Shown here piece by piece: positions 14,852 to 24,280 of a stretch of DNA of 24,280 nt (position 1 is its first letter; each line of letters starts with the position of its first letter). The DNA lies in NCBI GenBank assembly GCA_945868195.1, contig CAMBLP010000014.1, forward strand, positions 1-24,280, given 5' to 3'. Origin of the DNA: Bordetella parapertussis (GTDB lineage: Bacteria; Pseudomonadota; Gammaproteobacteria; Burkholderiales; Burkholderiaceae_B). A program made the translations under genes and the position numbers. The notes under the pieces were generated by a model. It did no database searches. It had not been told where the DNA came from and saw only the letters and a list, made by a program, of their open reading frames with translations.

Positions 14852-15652
14852 TTAATTTTTCGTCACGAGTGTAAAGTCGTAATCGATGGTGAACGGTGCA
14901 TGATCAGAGAAACGTTCGTCTTTGTAAATGCTGGTTGAGCGCGCCAGCGAAGCAATTCCCGGCGTGGCGAGTTGATAGTCTAGGCGCCAGCCTACGTTCT
15001 TGGCCCAGGCCTGCCCACGGTTACTCCACCACGTGTATTGCTCGGGACTTGGGTCCAACGTTCTAAACACATCGACAAAGCCGATTTCCTCGAGAGTGTG
15101 TGTGACCCAAGCGCGCTCCTCAGGGGTAAAGCCGGAGTTTTTCTGATTCGATTTCCAGTTTTTGAGATCGATTTCCTTATGTGCGATGTTCCAATCGGCG
15201 CAGATGACGTATTCTCGCTTAGTCTTTTTGTGTTCGTCCATCAAGGCTTGTAACCAAGGGCCAAATTTAGCCAAGAAGCGAAACTTAGCCTCTTGACGCT
15301 CTGGGCCACTGGAGCCCGAGGGGAGGTAGGCGCTCACCACTGTTAAGTTGGACCAGTCGGCACGAATGACGCGGCCTTCTTGATCAAACTCCGGACAGTC
15401 AATCCCGGTCAGTACGCGCTCGGGCTGTTGTTTCAAATAAAGACCGACACCGCTGTAGCCTTTTTTTTCCGCTGCGCAAAAATGACCGCTGTAGTCTAGC
15501 GGATGTTGGTAGTCATGCTGAATGTCCGCCAGATGCGCTTTCAGTTCCTGCAGACAAATAATATCCGCCTGATGTGATTTCAGCCATTCCAGTAGGCCTT
15601 TGTTGTAGGCGGAGCGGATGCCATTGAGGTTCAGTGAGGTGATACGCAGCAA
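14852..15652 (-). CDS. xthA: Exodeoxyribonuclease III family AP endonuclease
   Basis: Mg-dependent AP endonuclease and 3' exonuclease of base-excision repair. The 266 residues contain the family's catalytic set: LNLNGIRSA (Asn8, Asn10), CLQELKA with metal-binding Glu36, VVSAYLPSG with Tyr109, ICADWNIAHKEID with Asp153/Asn155, and FSDHAPFTIDYD with Asp250-His251. WRLDYQLATP lies before the last motif. Start is TTG at 15652, because AGGAG lies seven bases upstream and the product then begins MLRITSLNLNG as family members do; no in-frame ATG is near. It is divergent from pyrE, with 65 bases between starts, and convergent with ampG. Confidence 0.95.
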   Translation of the reverse strand: MLRITSLNLNGIRSAYNKGLLEWLKSHQADIICLQELKAHLADIQHDYQHPLDYSGHFCAAEKKGYSGVGLYLKQQPERVLTGIDCPEFDQEGRVIRADWSNLTVVSAYLPSGSSGPERQEAKFRFLAKFGPWLQALMDEHKKTKREYVICADWNIAHKEIDLKNWKSNQKNSGFTPEERAWVTHTLEEIGFVDVFRTLDPSPEQYTWWSNRGQAWAKNVGWRLDYQLATPGIASLARSTSIYKDERFSDHAPFTIDYDFTLVTKN

Positions 15653-15717
15653 GGCAGAACTCCTAGTCGGTGAGATAATGTGAGCGTTAAAGTCGTGTCG
15701 AAACAGAAAGGAAAGCT

Positions 15718-16389
15718 ATGTCGCTAGGTGCTGATCGTCGAGAGTTTGTACAGTTTGCCTTAAAAGAGGGCGTGTTGCGCTTTGGTAGTTTTGTGACGAA
15801 GTCAGGTCGCACAAGCCCCTACTTTTTCAATGCGGGGCTTTTCAATACAGGCGCCTCTGTCGGCAAACTTGCGCAATTTTATGCTCAGGCACTGGTGGAC
15901 GCCAAGTTGCCGTTTGATATGTTGTTTGGTCCTGCTTACAAGGGTATTCCCCTCGCAACAGCCACTTCGGTTGCCCTTGCATCGCACGCAGGACTTAAGG
16001 GGCGAGATATACCCTTTGCCTACAACCGCAAAGAAGCCAAAGATCACGGTGAGGGTGGTGTGCTGGTAGGAGCGCCCCTAAAGGGTAAAGTCGTCATCAT
16101 TGATGATGTGATTACAGCAGGCACGTCGGTACGTGAGTCGGTTGACATCATTCGCGCCGCGGGTGCAGAACCTTGTGCAGTGCTGATCGCGATGGATCGG
16201 ATGGAGCGTGCAGGACCTGATGGCGCACTTTCGCCACATTCAGCTGTCCAAGAAGTGCAGCAAAGCTATGGATTGCCTGTGGTTAGTATTGCCTCTCTCG
16301 CGGATATCCTGGCGCTGCTTGAAAACAACGCCGAGTTCGCCGAACACCGCGAGGCGGTGTTGGCGTATCGCGCGCGTTACGGTATTTAA
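15718..16389 (+). CDS. pyrE: Orotate phosphoribosyltransferase
   Basis: Transfers phosphoribose from PRPP to orotate to give OMP in pyrimidine synthesis; cytoplasmic dimer. The 223 residues show [20 protein letters not shown] at the N-terminus, [12 protein letters not shown], the flexible catalytic loop [13 protein letters not shown], and the PRPP-binding motif [13 protein letters not shown] at 125-137. ATG at 15718 has AAAGGAAAG just upstream. GATAAT at 15674-15679 is a possible -10 but lacks a good -35. The stop codon overlaps the stop of the opposite-strand gatB by four bases, leaving no room for a terminator between them. Confidence 0.97.
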   Translation: MSLGADRREFVQFALKEGVLRFGSFVTKSGRTSPYFFNAGLFNTGASVGKLAQFYAQALVDAKLPFDMLFGPAYKGIPLATATSVALASHAGLKGRDIPFAYNRKEAKDHGEGGVLVGAPLKGKVVIIDDVITAGTSVRESVDIIRAAGAEPCAVLIAMDRMERAGPDGALSPHSAVQEVQQSYGLPVVSIASLADILALLENNAEFAEHREAVLAYRARYGI

Positions 16390-17843
16390 TTATCTAGCTT
16401 TGCCTTCAGGAGGTCATTGACCTGCTGGGGGTTTGCTTTGCCTTTGGCGGCCTTCATAATCTGACCGACCAATGAATTAAAGGCTTTTTGTTTGCCGGCA
16501 CGATACTCCGCCACAATCGCGGGGTTGTCGGCGAGCACCGCATCCACCATCGCAGAAATGGCACCCGAATCACTAATTTGCGTGAGGCCTTTTGCCTGAA
16601 TAATGGCATCGGGATTACCACCAAGCTCGCCTGACCACATCGCAGCAAACACATCGCGGGCAATTTTGTTGGAAATGGTGCCGTCAATGATGCGGGTCAG
16701 CAGCGCTGCAAGCGAAGCGGCCGAAATAGGCGATTCTGTGATGTCTTTTTCCTCACGATTGAGCGTTGCAGAGACCTCACCCATGATCCAGTTGGCGACA
16801 AGTTTGGCTTGACCGGTAGGCAGAGTCGCATTAACGCTTTCAAAATACACGGCGAGATCACGGCTGATCGAAAGCTGAGCGGCATCCAAGGGTGTCAGGC
16901 CAAACTCTGAGATAAACCGAGCGCGCAAGGCTGCTGGAAGCTCCGGCATCGTCTGACGTACGGATTCAATCCAGTCTTGAGCAATGACAAGCGGTGGGAG
17001 ATCAGGATCAGGAAAATAGCGATAGTCGTGCGCGTCTTCTTTGCTGCGCATACTGCGCGTTTCGTCACGGTCTGAGTCGTAAAGACGTGTCTCCTGAACG
17101 ACTCGACCACCATCCTCAATGAGTTCGATTTGGCGCCGAACCTCATATTGAATGGCGCGCTCAAGAAACTTGAACGAGTTGACGTTTTTAATTTCGCAGC
17201 GTGTGCCGAATTCTTGTTGGCCGACCGGACGAACCGATACGTTTGCATCGATGCGAAATGAGCCTTCTTGCATGTTGCCATCACAAATGCCTAGCCACAT
17301 CACCAGGCTGTGTAGGGCTTTGGCATAGGCGACGGCTTCGGTGGCAGAGCGCATTTCTGGCTCCGACACGATCTCAAGCAGCGGCGTGCCCGCGCGGTTT
17401 AAGTCAATGCCTGAGGAGGACTCGCCATGCGGACCGACAAAGTCATCATGCATGGATTTACCTGCGTCCTCTTCGAGGTGCGCGCGGGTCAGATTGACTG
17501 TTTTTTCCTGATCGCCTACAAAAAAACTAATTGAACCGCCTTGTACAACCGGGATCTCAAACTGGCTAATTTGGTAGTTTTTTGGCGAGTCAGGATAAAA
17601 GTAGTTTTTGCGGGCAAAAATAGATCGAGGTGCAATCGTGGCGCCTACAGCTAAACCCAGACGAATCGCGCGTTCGACGGCCGCACGGTTCATCACCGGT
17701 AGCGAACCAGGAAGTGCCAAGTCGACTTCGTTGGCCTGTGTGTTGGGCAAAGCACCGTAGCGAGTGGAGCTACCTGAAAAAATTTTGGTTTGAGTCGAGA
17801 GCTGGGTGTGCGTTTCCAGTCCGATCACGATTTCCCATGCCAT
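16386..17843 (-). CDS. gatB: Asp-tRNA(Asn)/Glu-tRNA(Gln) amidotransferase subunit B
   Basis: GatB of the GatCAB complex binds the misacylated tRNA, phosphorylates the side-chain carboxylate and receives ammonia from GatA, producing Gln-tRNA(Gln) or Asn-tRNA(Asn). The 485 residues include [20 protein letters not shown] at the start, the GatB signature region around [11 protein letters not shown] and [32 protein letters not shown], and the C-terminal YqeY-like tail ending [18 protein letters not shown]. Its ATG overlaps the gatA stop by one base (TAATG), so the two are translationally coupled. It is the last gene of gatC-gatA-gatB and ends inside the pyrE stop codon. Confidence 0.97.
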   Translation of the reverse strand: MAWEIVIGLETHTQLSTQTKIFSGSSTRYGALPNTQANEVDLALPGSLPVMNRAAVERAIRLGLAVGATIAPRSIFARKNYFYPDSPKNYQISQFEIPVVQGGSISFFVGDQEKTVNLTRAHLEEDAGKSMHDDFVGPHGESSSGIDLNRAGTPLLEIVSEPEMRSATEAVAYAKALHSLVMWLGICDGNMQEGSFRIDANVSVRPVGQQEFGTRCEIKNVNSFKFLERAIQYEVRRQIELIEDGGRVVQETRLYDSDRDETRSMRSKEDAHDYRYFPDPDLPPLVIAQDWIESVRQTMPELPAALRARFISEFGLTPLDAAQLSISRDLAVYFESVNATLPTGQAKLVANWIMGEVSATLNREEKDITESPISAASLAALLTRIIDGTISNKIARDVFAAMWSGELGGNPDAIIQAKGLTQISDSGAISAMVDAVLADNPAIVAEYRAGKQKAFNSLVGQIMKAAKGKANPQQVNDLLKAKLDN

Positions 17844-19375
17844 TATGCTTGCCCCGCAACGCGTTGGTGCCAGTCGGTGACTTGCTGAAACTGATGGGCG
17901 ACGGCCAACAGTCGCCCCTCGTCGAAATAGTTACCAATAATTTGTAAACCGATTGGCAAGGGTTTGCCGGAAGCGCCTGGACCAAAACCGCAAGGAATCG
18001 ACATGCCAGGCAAGCCTGCGAGATTGAGACCCAAGGTGTAAATATCCGCCAACCAATCGGCAGTCGGATCATTTTGATTTTGCTCGATAGGCTGAGCAAC
18101 CGTGGGTGTAACAGGACCCATGATGACATCACAATGTTGTGTCAATGCCGCTTGAAAATCGTCCACAATCATGCGGCGCAATCGTTGGGCTTGCAGGTAG
18201 TAGGCATCGTAGTAACCATGAGACAGAACGTACGTGCCAATCAGAATGCGACGCTTGACCTCTGAGCCAAAGCCCTCTGCACGCGAACGTGCGGTCATGT
18301 CTTCGAGGTCGGAGTAGGACGCACTGCGATGTCCGTAGCGCACCCCGTCGTAGCGGGAGAGGTTGCTTGAGGCTTCGGCAGGTGCAATCACATAATAGGC
18401 AGGGATGGACAACGCAGTCCTTGGCAAGGAAATATCGACACGTTGGGCACCGAGTTTTTCAAACTGTTGCAGTGCCAACTCGATCGCTTGGGCGACATCG
18501 TTGGACAGTCCTGCCCCAAAGAACTCTTTGGGTACGCCAATGCGTAAGCCCTTGAGTGGTTGAGTCGTATTGCTGCAAAAGCTTTTGTCAGCATTGTTGA
18601 ACTCAGCGCGGATACGCCCCGGTGCGTTAGGGAGGCCTTTGCAGTGTTCTGCGCTCGTGGAATCTTTGTTGTCAAAGCCGCTCATGACATCAAGCAGGTC
18701 GACGAGGTCAAGGGCGCTGCTGGCGAGCGGACCGGCTTGATCAAGGCTTGAGCCATAGGCGATCATGCCGTAGCGTGAGACGGCGCCGTAGGTGGGTTTG
18801 ATACCGCTGACGCCGCAGAGTGCCGCAGGCTGGCGCACAGAGCCCCCGGTATCAGTACCCGTGGCGGCAATAATGAGCTTGGCCGCTACAGCTGCCGCTG
18901 AAGCGCCGGATGAGCCCCCTGGCACAGCAGAGGTATCCCAAGGATTATGCGTGGGACCAAAGGCGGAGTGCTTATTACCAGAGCCCATGGCGAACTCGTC
19001 ACAATTGAGTTTGCCAAGGGTGACGCAGCCTGCGGCGCGTAAATTGTGCACAACGGTGGCGTCGAAAGGACTCGTATATTGCTTGAGCATATTGCTGCCA
19101 GCGGTGCTGCGCCAGCCTTGGGTCACAAAGACGTCCTTATGGGCGATAGGGAGGCCCGTCAATGAAGTGCCGCGACCGGCAGCCAATAGGCTGTCGGCTT
19201 CACGCGCCTGAGCAAGCGTGAGGTCTGCATCGATGTGGACGAAAGCATTCAAGCTGGCATGCAGCTCAATTTGTCTTAGGCAGTCTTGTGCAAGCTCAGT
19301 GGCGCTGAGTTGGCGGTTTGAGAGCGCCTGATGGAGAGCGGCGATGTTTGGATAGCGTTGGAGTGCGTTTGACAT
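17843..19375 (-). CDS. gatA: Asp-tRNA(Asn)/Glu-tRNA(Gln) amidotransferase subunit A
   Basis: Glutaminase subunit of GatCAB that releases ammonia from glutamine. The 510-residue amidase-family protein has the Ser-cisSer-Lys triad: Lys80 (PIAHKDVF), Ser155 ([14 protein letters not shown]) and nucleophile Ser179 ([16 protein letters not shown]). The stretch of about 40 residues before [14 protein letters not shown] ([21 protein letters not shown]) is longer than usual for the family. I chose ATG at 19375, one base after the gatC stop. TTG at 19384 has a closer AAGG but would add only three residues and overlap gatC. It overlaps gatB by one base downstream. Confidence 0.97.
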   Translation of the reverse strand: MSNALQRYPNIAALHQALSNRQLSATELAQDCLRQIELHASLNAFVHIDADLTLAQAREADSLLAAGRGTSLTGLPIAHKDVFVTQGWRSTAGSNMLKQYTSPFDATVVHNLRAAGCVTLGKLNCDEFAMGSGNKHSAFGPTHNPWDTSAVPGGSSGASAAAVAAKLIIAATGTDTGGSVRQPAALCGVSGIKPTYGAVSRYGMIAYGSSLDQAGPLASSALDLVDLLDVMSGFDNKDSTSAEHCKGLPNAPGRIRAEFNNADKSFCSNTTQPLKGLRIGVPKEFFGAGLSNDVAQAIELALQQFEKLGAQRVDISLPRTALSIPAYYVIAPAEASSNLSRYDGVRYGHRSASYSDLEDMTARSRAEGFGSEVKRRILIGTYVLSHGYYDAYYLQAQRLRRMIVDDFQAALTQHCDVIMGPVTPTVAQPIEQNQNDPTADWLADIYTLGLNLAGLPGMSIPCGFGPGASGKPLPIGLQIIGNYFDEGRLLAVAHQFQQVTDWHQRVAGQA

Positions 19376-19376
19376 G

Positions 19377-19685
19377 TTATTCAATGACCTTAGGAACCAG
19401 GAACAGGCCTTTGGAGGCGCCCGGTGCGTTGGCCATCAACGTATCGCGCCGCTCTGTCGAGGACACTTCGGTCACAACATCGTCTCTCAGCCGAAGATGA
19501 ATGTCTGAAACAGTTGCGAGGGGATGCGCCAAAGGCTCTATACCTTGGGTATCCACCGACTGAAGCGTTTCAATGATGCTAAGTATTTTATTGAGGTCCG
19601 TCTGCGCCTGAGTCAGTTGCTCAGGATTGAGATGAAGCCTTGCCAGGCGGGCGATACGGGTGACTTCTTGGTCAGTGAGAGCCAT
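19377..19685 (-). CDS. gatC: Asp-tRNA(Asn)/Glu-tRNA(Gln) amidotransferase subunit C
   Basis: Small subunit that wraps around GatA and GatB and stabilises the complex. The 102 residues have the typical pattern: [19 protein letters not shown], a helical [32 protein letters not shown], and the C-terminal LFLVPKVIE that inserts at the interface. ATG at 19685 has no convincing ribosome site. It is the first gene of the operon, divergent from mreB. A perfect minus-strand TATAAT and a leader hairpin lie between. Confidence 0.96.
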   Translation of the reverse strand: MALTDQEVTRIARLARLHLNPEQLTQAQTDLNKILSIIETLQSVDTQGIEPLAHPLATVSDIHLRLRDDVVTEVSSTERRDTLMANAPGASKGLFLVPKVIE

Positions 19686-19704
19686 AAGGCAGATTTAATC
19701 CATT

Positions 19705-19727
19705 GAAAGTGTCAGCCCGTGACTTTC
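19705..19727 (-). promoter_or_regulatory. Leader hairpin upstream of gatC
   Basis: GAAA-GT-GTCA (19705-19714) pairs with TGAC-TTTC (19720-19727) around GCCCG, giving eight pairs with a two-base bulge. It lies 19 bases before the gatC ATG, downstream of the likely promoter, so it should be in the gatCAB leader. Confidence 0.35.
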
Positions 19728-19764
19728 CGAGCTGGATGAAAGTAAGTTTTGCCGATGTAAGGGA

Positions 19765-19770
19765 ATTATA
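19765..19770 (-). promoter_or_regulatory. -10 element for gatCAB
   Basis: ATTATA on the plus strand reads TATAAT on the minus strand, about 80 bases before gatC. No good -35 was found. On the plus strand TATGAT at 19774-19779 could serve mreB, with TTGCCG at 19749-19754 as a -35, but that spacer is 19 bases. Confidence 0.45.
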
Positions 19771-19789
19771 AGTTATGATAGAGGGCTAA

Positions 19790-20878
<1,089 letters not shown>

Positions 20879-20923
20879 TCGGCCTGGCCTTTTTGGGTGC
20901 GGGTGACTTTGTACTGAGCTCTG

Positions 20924-21841
20924 ATGCAACGACACGTCACCCTACGTCTTTTTCGGCGCGGTCCTGCCGCCGAAGTCACACTGACCTTGCTGGTGTTGCT
21001 CGCGATCGTCTTGTTGTTTACGGATGCGACATGGAGCAAAACAAATCCTGTTCGTCAGGCTATCGCCACAGCACTGTATCCCTTTCAACGCGCCGTTCTT
21101 TTTCCACGTGACATGCTCACGATGGCCAATGAGTGGGCCAACGCGGCAGCGCTGATCAAGTCTGAAAACGAAGCCTTGCAGCGGCAACGCATCACGTTGG
21201 CTCAGGTCTCAACAAATGCAGCGCTCCTTTCAGCCGAGAACACACAACTGCGTCGCCTGTTAGGTGTTTTGGAGACTGCTGTCGACCGCCCGACCGTCGT
21301 GGTCGAGGTGCTCTATGAACCGGTCAACGCCTTCACAAGACGGATTGTGTTTAACAAAGGTAGCCGAGCGGGTATCGCTCAGGGCATGCCGGTCATCGAT
21401 GAAAGTGGTGTGGTCGGTCAAATCACCCGTGTCACACCAATGTCCTCTGAGGCGGCGATGTTGACCGATGAGATTGTGTCGATCCCCGTTCAGGTGCTTC
21501 GCAACGGTTTACGGCTTATCGCTTTTGGGTCAAACTCTCCCGGAAAGGTCGAGGTACGTTACTTTTCTTCGGATGCGGATATTCGAGAGGGTGATCAATT
21601 GGTAACGAGTGGTGTGGGGGGCGTCTTTCCCGCAGGACTGGCGGTGGGACGGATCGACCACGTTGAACGTAATCCTGCCTCAGGTTTTGCCCGTGCGGAA
21701 GCTCAGCCCGCCTCTCATCCGGAACGCCACAGACATTTTCTGGTCTTACAAGTACCTGTTGGGGAGGGCTTAACGTCTTTGCCTTCAGCCGCTACCATTT
21801 CTTCGACGGGGCGTGTGGGTGCGACAGACAAAACCAAGTAA
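20924..21841 (+). CDS. mreC: Rod-shape-determining protein MreC
   Basis: Bitopic inner-membrane protein whose periplasmic domain links MreB to PBP2 and activates it. The 305 residues show a basic start, one membrane segment (about 16-36), a coiled coil (about 65-115, AAALIKSENEALQRQ and SAENTQLRRLLG), and the beta-rich MreC core (FNKGSRAGIAQGMPVIDESG, VVGQI, GDQLVTSGVGGVFPAGLAVG). The C-terminal tail beyond about 285 is polar and low in conservation. ATG at 20924 lies 45 bases after mreB. The stop is ten bases before the mreD start. Confidence 0.96.
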   Translation: MQRHVTLRLFRRGPAAEVTLTLLVLLAIVLLFTDATWSKTNPVRQAIATALYPFQRAVLFPRDMLTMANEWANAAALIKSENEALQRQRITLAQVSTNAALLSAENTQLRRLLGVLETAVDRPTVVVEVLYEPVNAFTRRIVFNKGSRAGIAQGMPVIDESGVVGQITRVTPMSSEAAMLTDEIVSIPVQVLRNGLRLIAFGSNSPGKVEVRYFSSDADIREGDQLVTSGVGGVFPAGLAVGRIDHVERNPASGFARAEAQPASHPERHRHFLVLQVPVGEGLTSLPSAATISSTGRVGATDKTK

Positions 21842-21851
21842 CTACGAGGTT

Positions 21852-22403
21852 ATGAAGCCACGTTCAAAAAGACCACCCCTGCCGATGGCCCATGCTGTCG
21901 GCCCTGAGTCTGTCGAGACAACTTCTGGATTCGGATACGTATGGACCACAATGCTGCTAGTCTGGGTATTATCCTTGCTACCTTGGCGCGTCTGGCATTC
22001 TGCACCAGAGTTATTGCTACTTGTGATTACTTTTTGGTCCTTGCACGACTCTCGTCGTGTTGGAATGGTGGTGGCGTTTTTATTTGGCTTGACGCTCGAC
22101 GTGCATGATGTAGGTCCACTGGGATTGCAGGCGCTGATGTTTGTCTTGACCGTGTATGGGGCACAAGTCATGCAGCGTCGCGTGTTGCGCTTTGACTTGC
22201 TCCAGCAAAGTATCCATTTATTGCCTGTTTTTGTAGGCGCGAAGCTTGTGACAGTGTTAATCGGTGCATTTTTGGTGAGTGCATGGCCGGGTTGGTCTTG
22301 GCTTTTTAGCGCTCTTTTGACCGCGGTATGCTGGCCGTTGGTGAGTTGGTTGCTTTTGTTGCCTCAGCATCGTTTGGATGATGCTGAAGGTGGCTCTTCG
22401 TGA
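21852..22403 (+). CDS. mreD: Rod-shape-determining protein MreD
   Basis: Polytopic inner-membrane protein of the elongasome. The 183 residues have a polar N-terminus followed by about five hydrophobic segments (WTTMLLVWVLSLLPW, LLLLVITFW, MVVAFLFGLTLDV, LQALMFVLTVYGA, LVTVLIGAFLVSA). FGLTLDVHDVGPLGLQAL is the MreD signature region. I chose ATG at 21852, ten bases after mreC. Its GAGG (21846-21849) is only two bases away, so translation may depend on coupling to mreC. A GTG at 21813 overlapping mreC or ATG at 21885 are alternatives. Its own stop is 12 bases before mrdA. Confidence 0.92.
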   Translation: MKPRSKRPPLPMAHAVGPESVETTSGFGYVWTTMLLVWVLSLLPWRVWHSAPELLLLVITFWSLHDSRRVGMVVAFLFGLTLDVHDVGPLGLQALMFVLTVYGAQVMQRRVLRFDLLQQSIHLLPVFVGAKLVTVLIGAFLVSAWPGWSWLFSALLTAVCWPLVSWLLLLPQHRLDDAEGGSS

Positions 22404-22415
22404 GCCTAAAAAACA

Positions 22416-24280
22416 ATGTTTGACTTCAAGCAAACAGATCAACAGCAAAAAAAACGCTTCCTGCTCAGAGCGGGTGTGGCGGGTATTTTTGCGGTGATAT
22501 GTTTTGGTTTGCTGGGTTGGCGCTTTTGGGTGCTGCAGGTTGAGCGGCATGAAAGTCTCGCCGCGCGTGCGGAAAATAATCGTATTGCTGTGTTACCCAT
22601 TCCACCTCGACGCGGCGATATTTTTGATCGTAACGGCGAAGTGCTTGCCCGTAATTACCTGAGTTATACACTCGAAGTTGTGCCGGGGCGTGCCGGTAAT
22701 GTCGATGAGATGTTGAATCGTTTGACTCCCGTTGTCTATGTTAGTAGCGCGGACCAGCGACGTTTCAAACGTCGTGTCAACGAGTCGGGTCGTTATGCCA
22801 GTATTGTTTTGCGTAACAACCTCAACGAGACCGAAGCGGCGTGGTTTTCAGCCCATTCCTTGCGCTTTCCTGGCGTGGAGCTTCGCGCACGCTGGGTCCG
22901 CGAATACCCGCAAGGCAAAGCGGCGGGACATGTGGTGGGCTATGTCGGTCGAATCTCAGAGGCGGATGTGACATCGCTCGAGGAGAAAGGGGAGATCGGT
23001 AATTATCGCGGCACCGATATTATCGGGAAAAAGGGGATTGAAAAAACGTATGAGGCGGTTTTGCATGGCAAAACAGGCTTCGAGGAGGTCGAGGTCACGG
23101 CCCGTGGAAAACCCGTGCGTCGCCTCCGTAAGTTAGACCCTATTCCAGGTTCAAACCTTGTCTTGTCGCTCGATATGAATCTGCAGCGCATCGCTGAGGC
23201 GGCATTCAAGGATCAGCGGGGAGCGTTGGTTGCGATCGAGCCGTCGACAGGAGATGTCTTGGCCTTTGTTTCCCAGCCTTCTTATGATCCAAACCTTTTT
23301 ATCGATGGTATCGATGTTGAAAGCTGGCGACGGCTCAATGAGTCTCCGGACCATCCCTTGATTAATCGGCCAGTGTATGGAACATACCCAATCGGGTCGA
23401 CCTATAAACCCTTTGTAGCGCTGGCGGCACTTGAGATGAACAAGCGCCGGGCTTCTGATCGTATTAACGATCCAGGTTTTTTTGAGTTTGGTGGTCAGCG
23501 TTTTCGCAATGCGGGTTCGACTTATTTTGGTTCAATCGACATGCATCAGGCTCTGGTAGTGTCTTCTGATACTTATTTTTATTCTTTGGCCCCTGAAATT
23601 GGTGTCAATGCATTACATGACTTTATGAAGCCCTTTGGGTTTGGTCAGATCACGGGCATTGACATCGAAGGTGAGCGCAAAGGTGTGCTGCCCTCCACAG
23701 AGTGGAAACGGTTAGCTTATAAAAAGCGTGAACAGCAACGCTGGTATGCAGGTGAAACAATTTCTGTGGCGGTGGGCCAGGGTTACAACGCTTTTACCTT
23801 GATGCAGCTGGCGCAAGCGACTGCGGTGCTGGCAAATGATGGCACTTACATGCAGCCACACTTGGTGCGTGCGATCAAAAATCCAACATCGGGTGAGGAG
23901 CGTTTAACGATCGCCGAAGCCTCGCATCGGATCCCACTCAAAACTGAACATCTTCAAGCGGTGAAGCGTGCGCTTGCCGATGTGACGGTATCGGGCACCG
24001 CACGCCAAGCTTTTGTGGGCGCGCCCTATCAAAGAGCGGGCAAGACCGGAACCGCACAAGTTTATAGTTTGAAAGGCGCCAAATATCAAAGTAGTGCGAT
24101 TGATGAACGATTGCGTGACCATGCTGTGTTTATGGCATTTGCACCGGTCAAAGATCCCAAACTCGCGATTGCGGTCTTGGTTGAAAACGCAGGCTGGGGA
24201 GGCAGTGTTGCTGCGCCGATCGCACGCAAGGTCTTCGACGAGTGGTTGTTGCGACAACCCAAGGCTGGGATCGTCGCACG
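22416..24280 (+). CDS. mrdA: Penicillin-binding protein 2, peptidoglycan transpeptidase (3' end outside window)
   Basis: Elongation-specific transpeptidase that works with RodA in sidewall synthesis. The frame is open from ATG 22416 to the window end, showing 621 residues; the C-terminus is missing. It begins MFDFKQTDQQQKKRFLLRAG, then a membrane helix (about 18-38), the dimerisation-domain motif PPRRGDIFDRNGEVLA, and the transpeptidase motifs: Ser328-Thr-Tyr-Lys331 (the acylated serine), SSD at about 383-385, and Lys543-Thr-Gly (AGKTGTAQ). These spacings match E. coli PBP2. It is the fourth gene of the mre operon, and rodA is expected just beyond the window. The ribosome site is weak. Confidence 0.96.
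   Translation, partial: MFDFKQTDQQQKKRFLLRAGVAGIFAVICFGLLGWRFWVLQVERHESLAARAENNRIAVLPIPPRRGDIFDRNGEVLARNYLSYTLEVVPGRAGNVDEMLNRLTPVVYVSSADQRRFKRRVNESGRYASIVLRNNLNETEAAWFSAHSLRFPGVELRARWVREYPQGKAAGHVVGYVGRISEADVTSLEEKGEIGNYRGTDIIGKKGIEKTYEAVLHGKTGFEEVEVTARGKPVRRLRKLDPIPGSNLVLSLDMNLQRIAEAAFKDQRGALVAIEPSTGDVLAFVSQPSYDPNLFIDGIDVESWRRLNESPDHPLINRPVYGTYPIGSTYKPFVALAALEMNKRRASDRINDPGFFEFGGQRFRNAGSTYFGSIDMHQALVVSSDTYFYSLAPEIGVNALHDFMKPFGFGQITGIDIEGERKGVLPSTEWKRLAYKKREQQRWYAGETISVAVGQGYNAFTLMQLAQATAVLANDGTYMQPHLVRAIKNPTSGEERLTIAEASHRIPLKTEHLQAVKRALADVTVSGTARQAFVGAPYQRAGKTGTAQVYSLKGAKYQSSAIDERLRDHAVFMAFAPVKDPKLAIAVLVENAGWGGSVAAPIARKVFDEWLLRQPKAGIVA

Overview
The window is a chromosomal segment from a betaproteobacterium, most likely Burkholderiales and close to the Alcaligenaceae/Bordetella group. 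This rests on gene content and order recognised from memory (hemE-priA, metX-metW, pyrE, gatCAB beside mreBCD-mrdA) and on protein similarity; no search was run. Base composition is moderate and even, except for the AT-richer gene fragment at the left edge. I see no insertion sequence, phage gene, CRISPR array or toxin-antitoxin module, so this is mainly core genome.

Left third (1-7821, all + strand): the C-terminal end of a Fis-type DNA-binding regulator, hemE (haem synthesis), a 323-base gap with a perfect DnaA box and two hairpins, then priA and rep (replication restart helicases, 9 bases apart), and a PaaH-type 3-hydroxyacyl-CoA dehydrogenase. A strong bidirectional terminator closes this block.

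Middle (7840-16389, mixed strands): a membrane-anchored di-haem cytochrome c (-), tRNA-Arg(CCG) (+), gshA (-), a small lipoprotein (+) whose 3' end overlaps a stand-alone LuxR-type HTH gene (-), then metX-metW-ampG (+), xthA (-) and pyrE (+). The metX leader carries a close match to a SAM-II riboswitch. The cytochrome and tRNA genes diverge from a pair of identical, mirrored TGCCGCTATAAT promoter elements.

Right third (16386-24280): the gatC-gatA-gatB amidotransferase operon (-) is divergent from the rod-shape operon mreB-mreC-mreD-mrdA (+). mrdA runs off the right edge.

I found no clear new multi-gene system. The points most worth following up are the SAM-II riboswitch on metXW, the LuxR HTH solo with a perfect 14-base palindrome upstream, the DnaA box plus hairpins before priA, the competing hairpins at the rep 3' end, and the atypical regulator fragment at the left edge.
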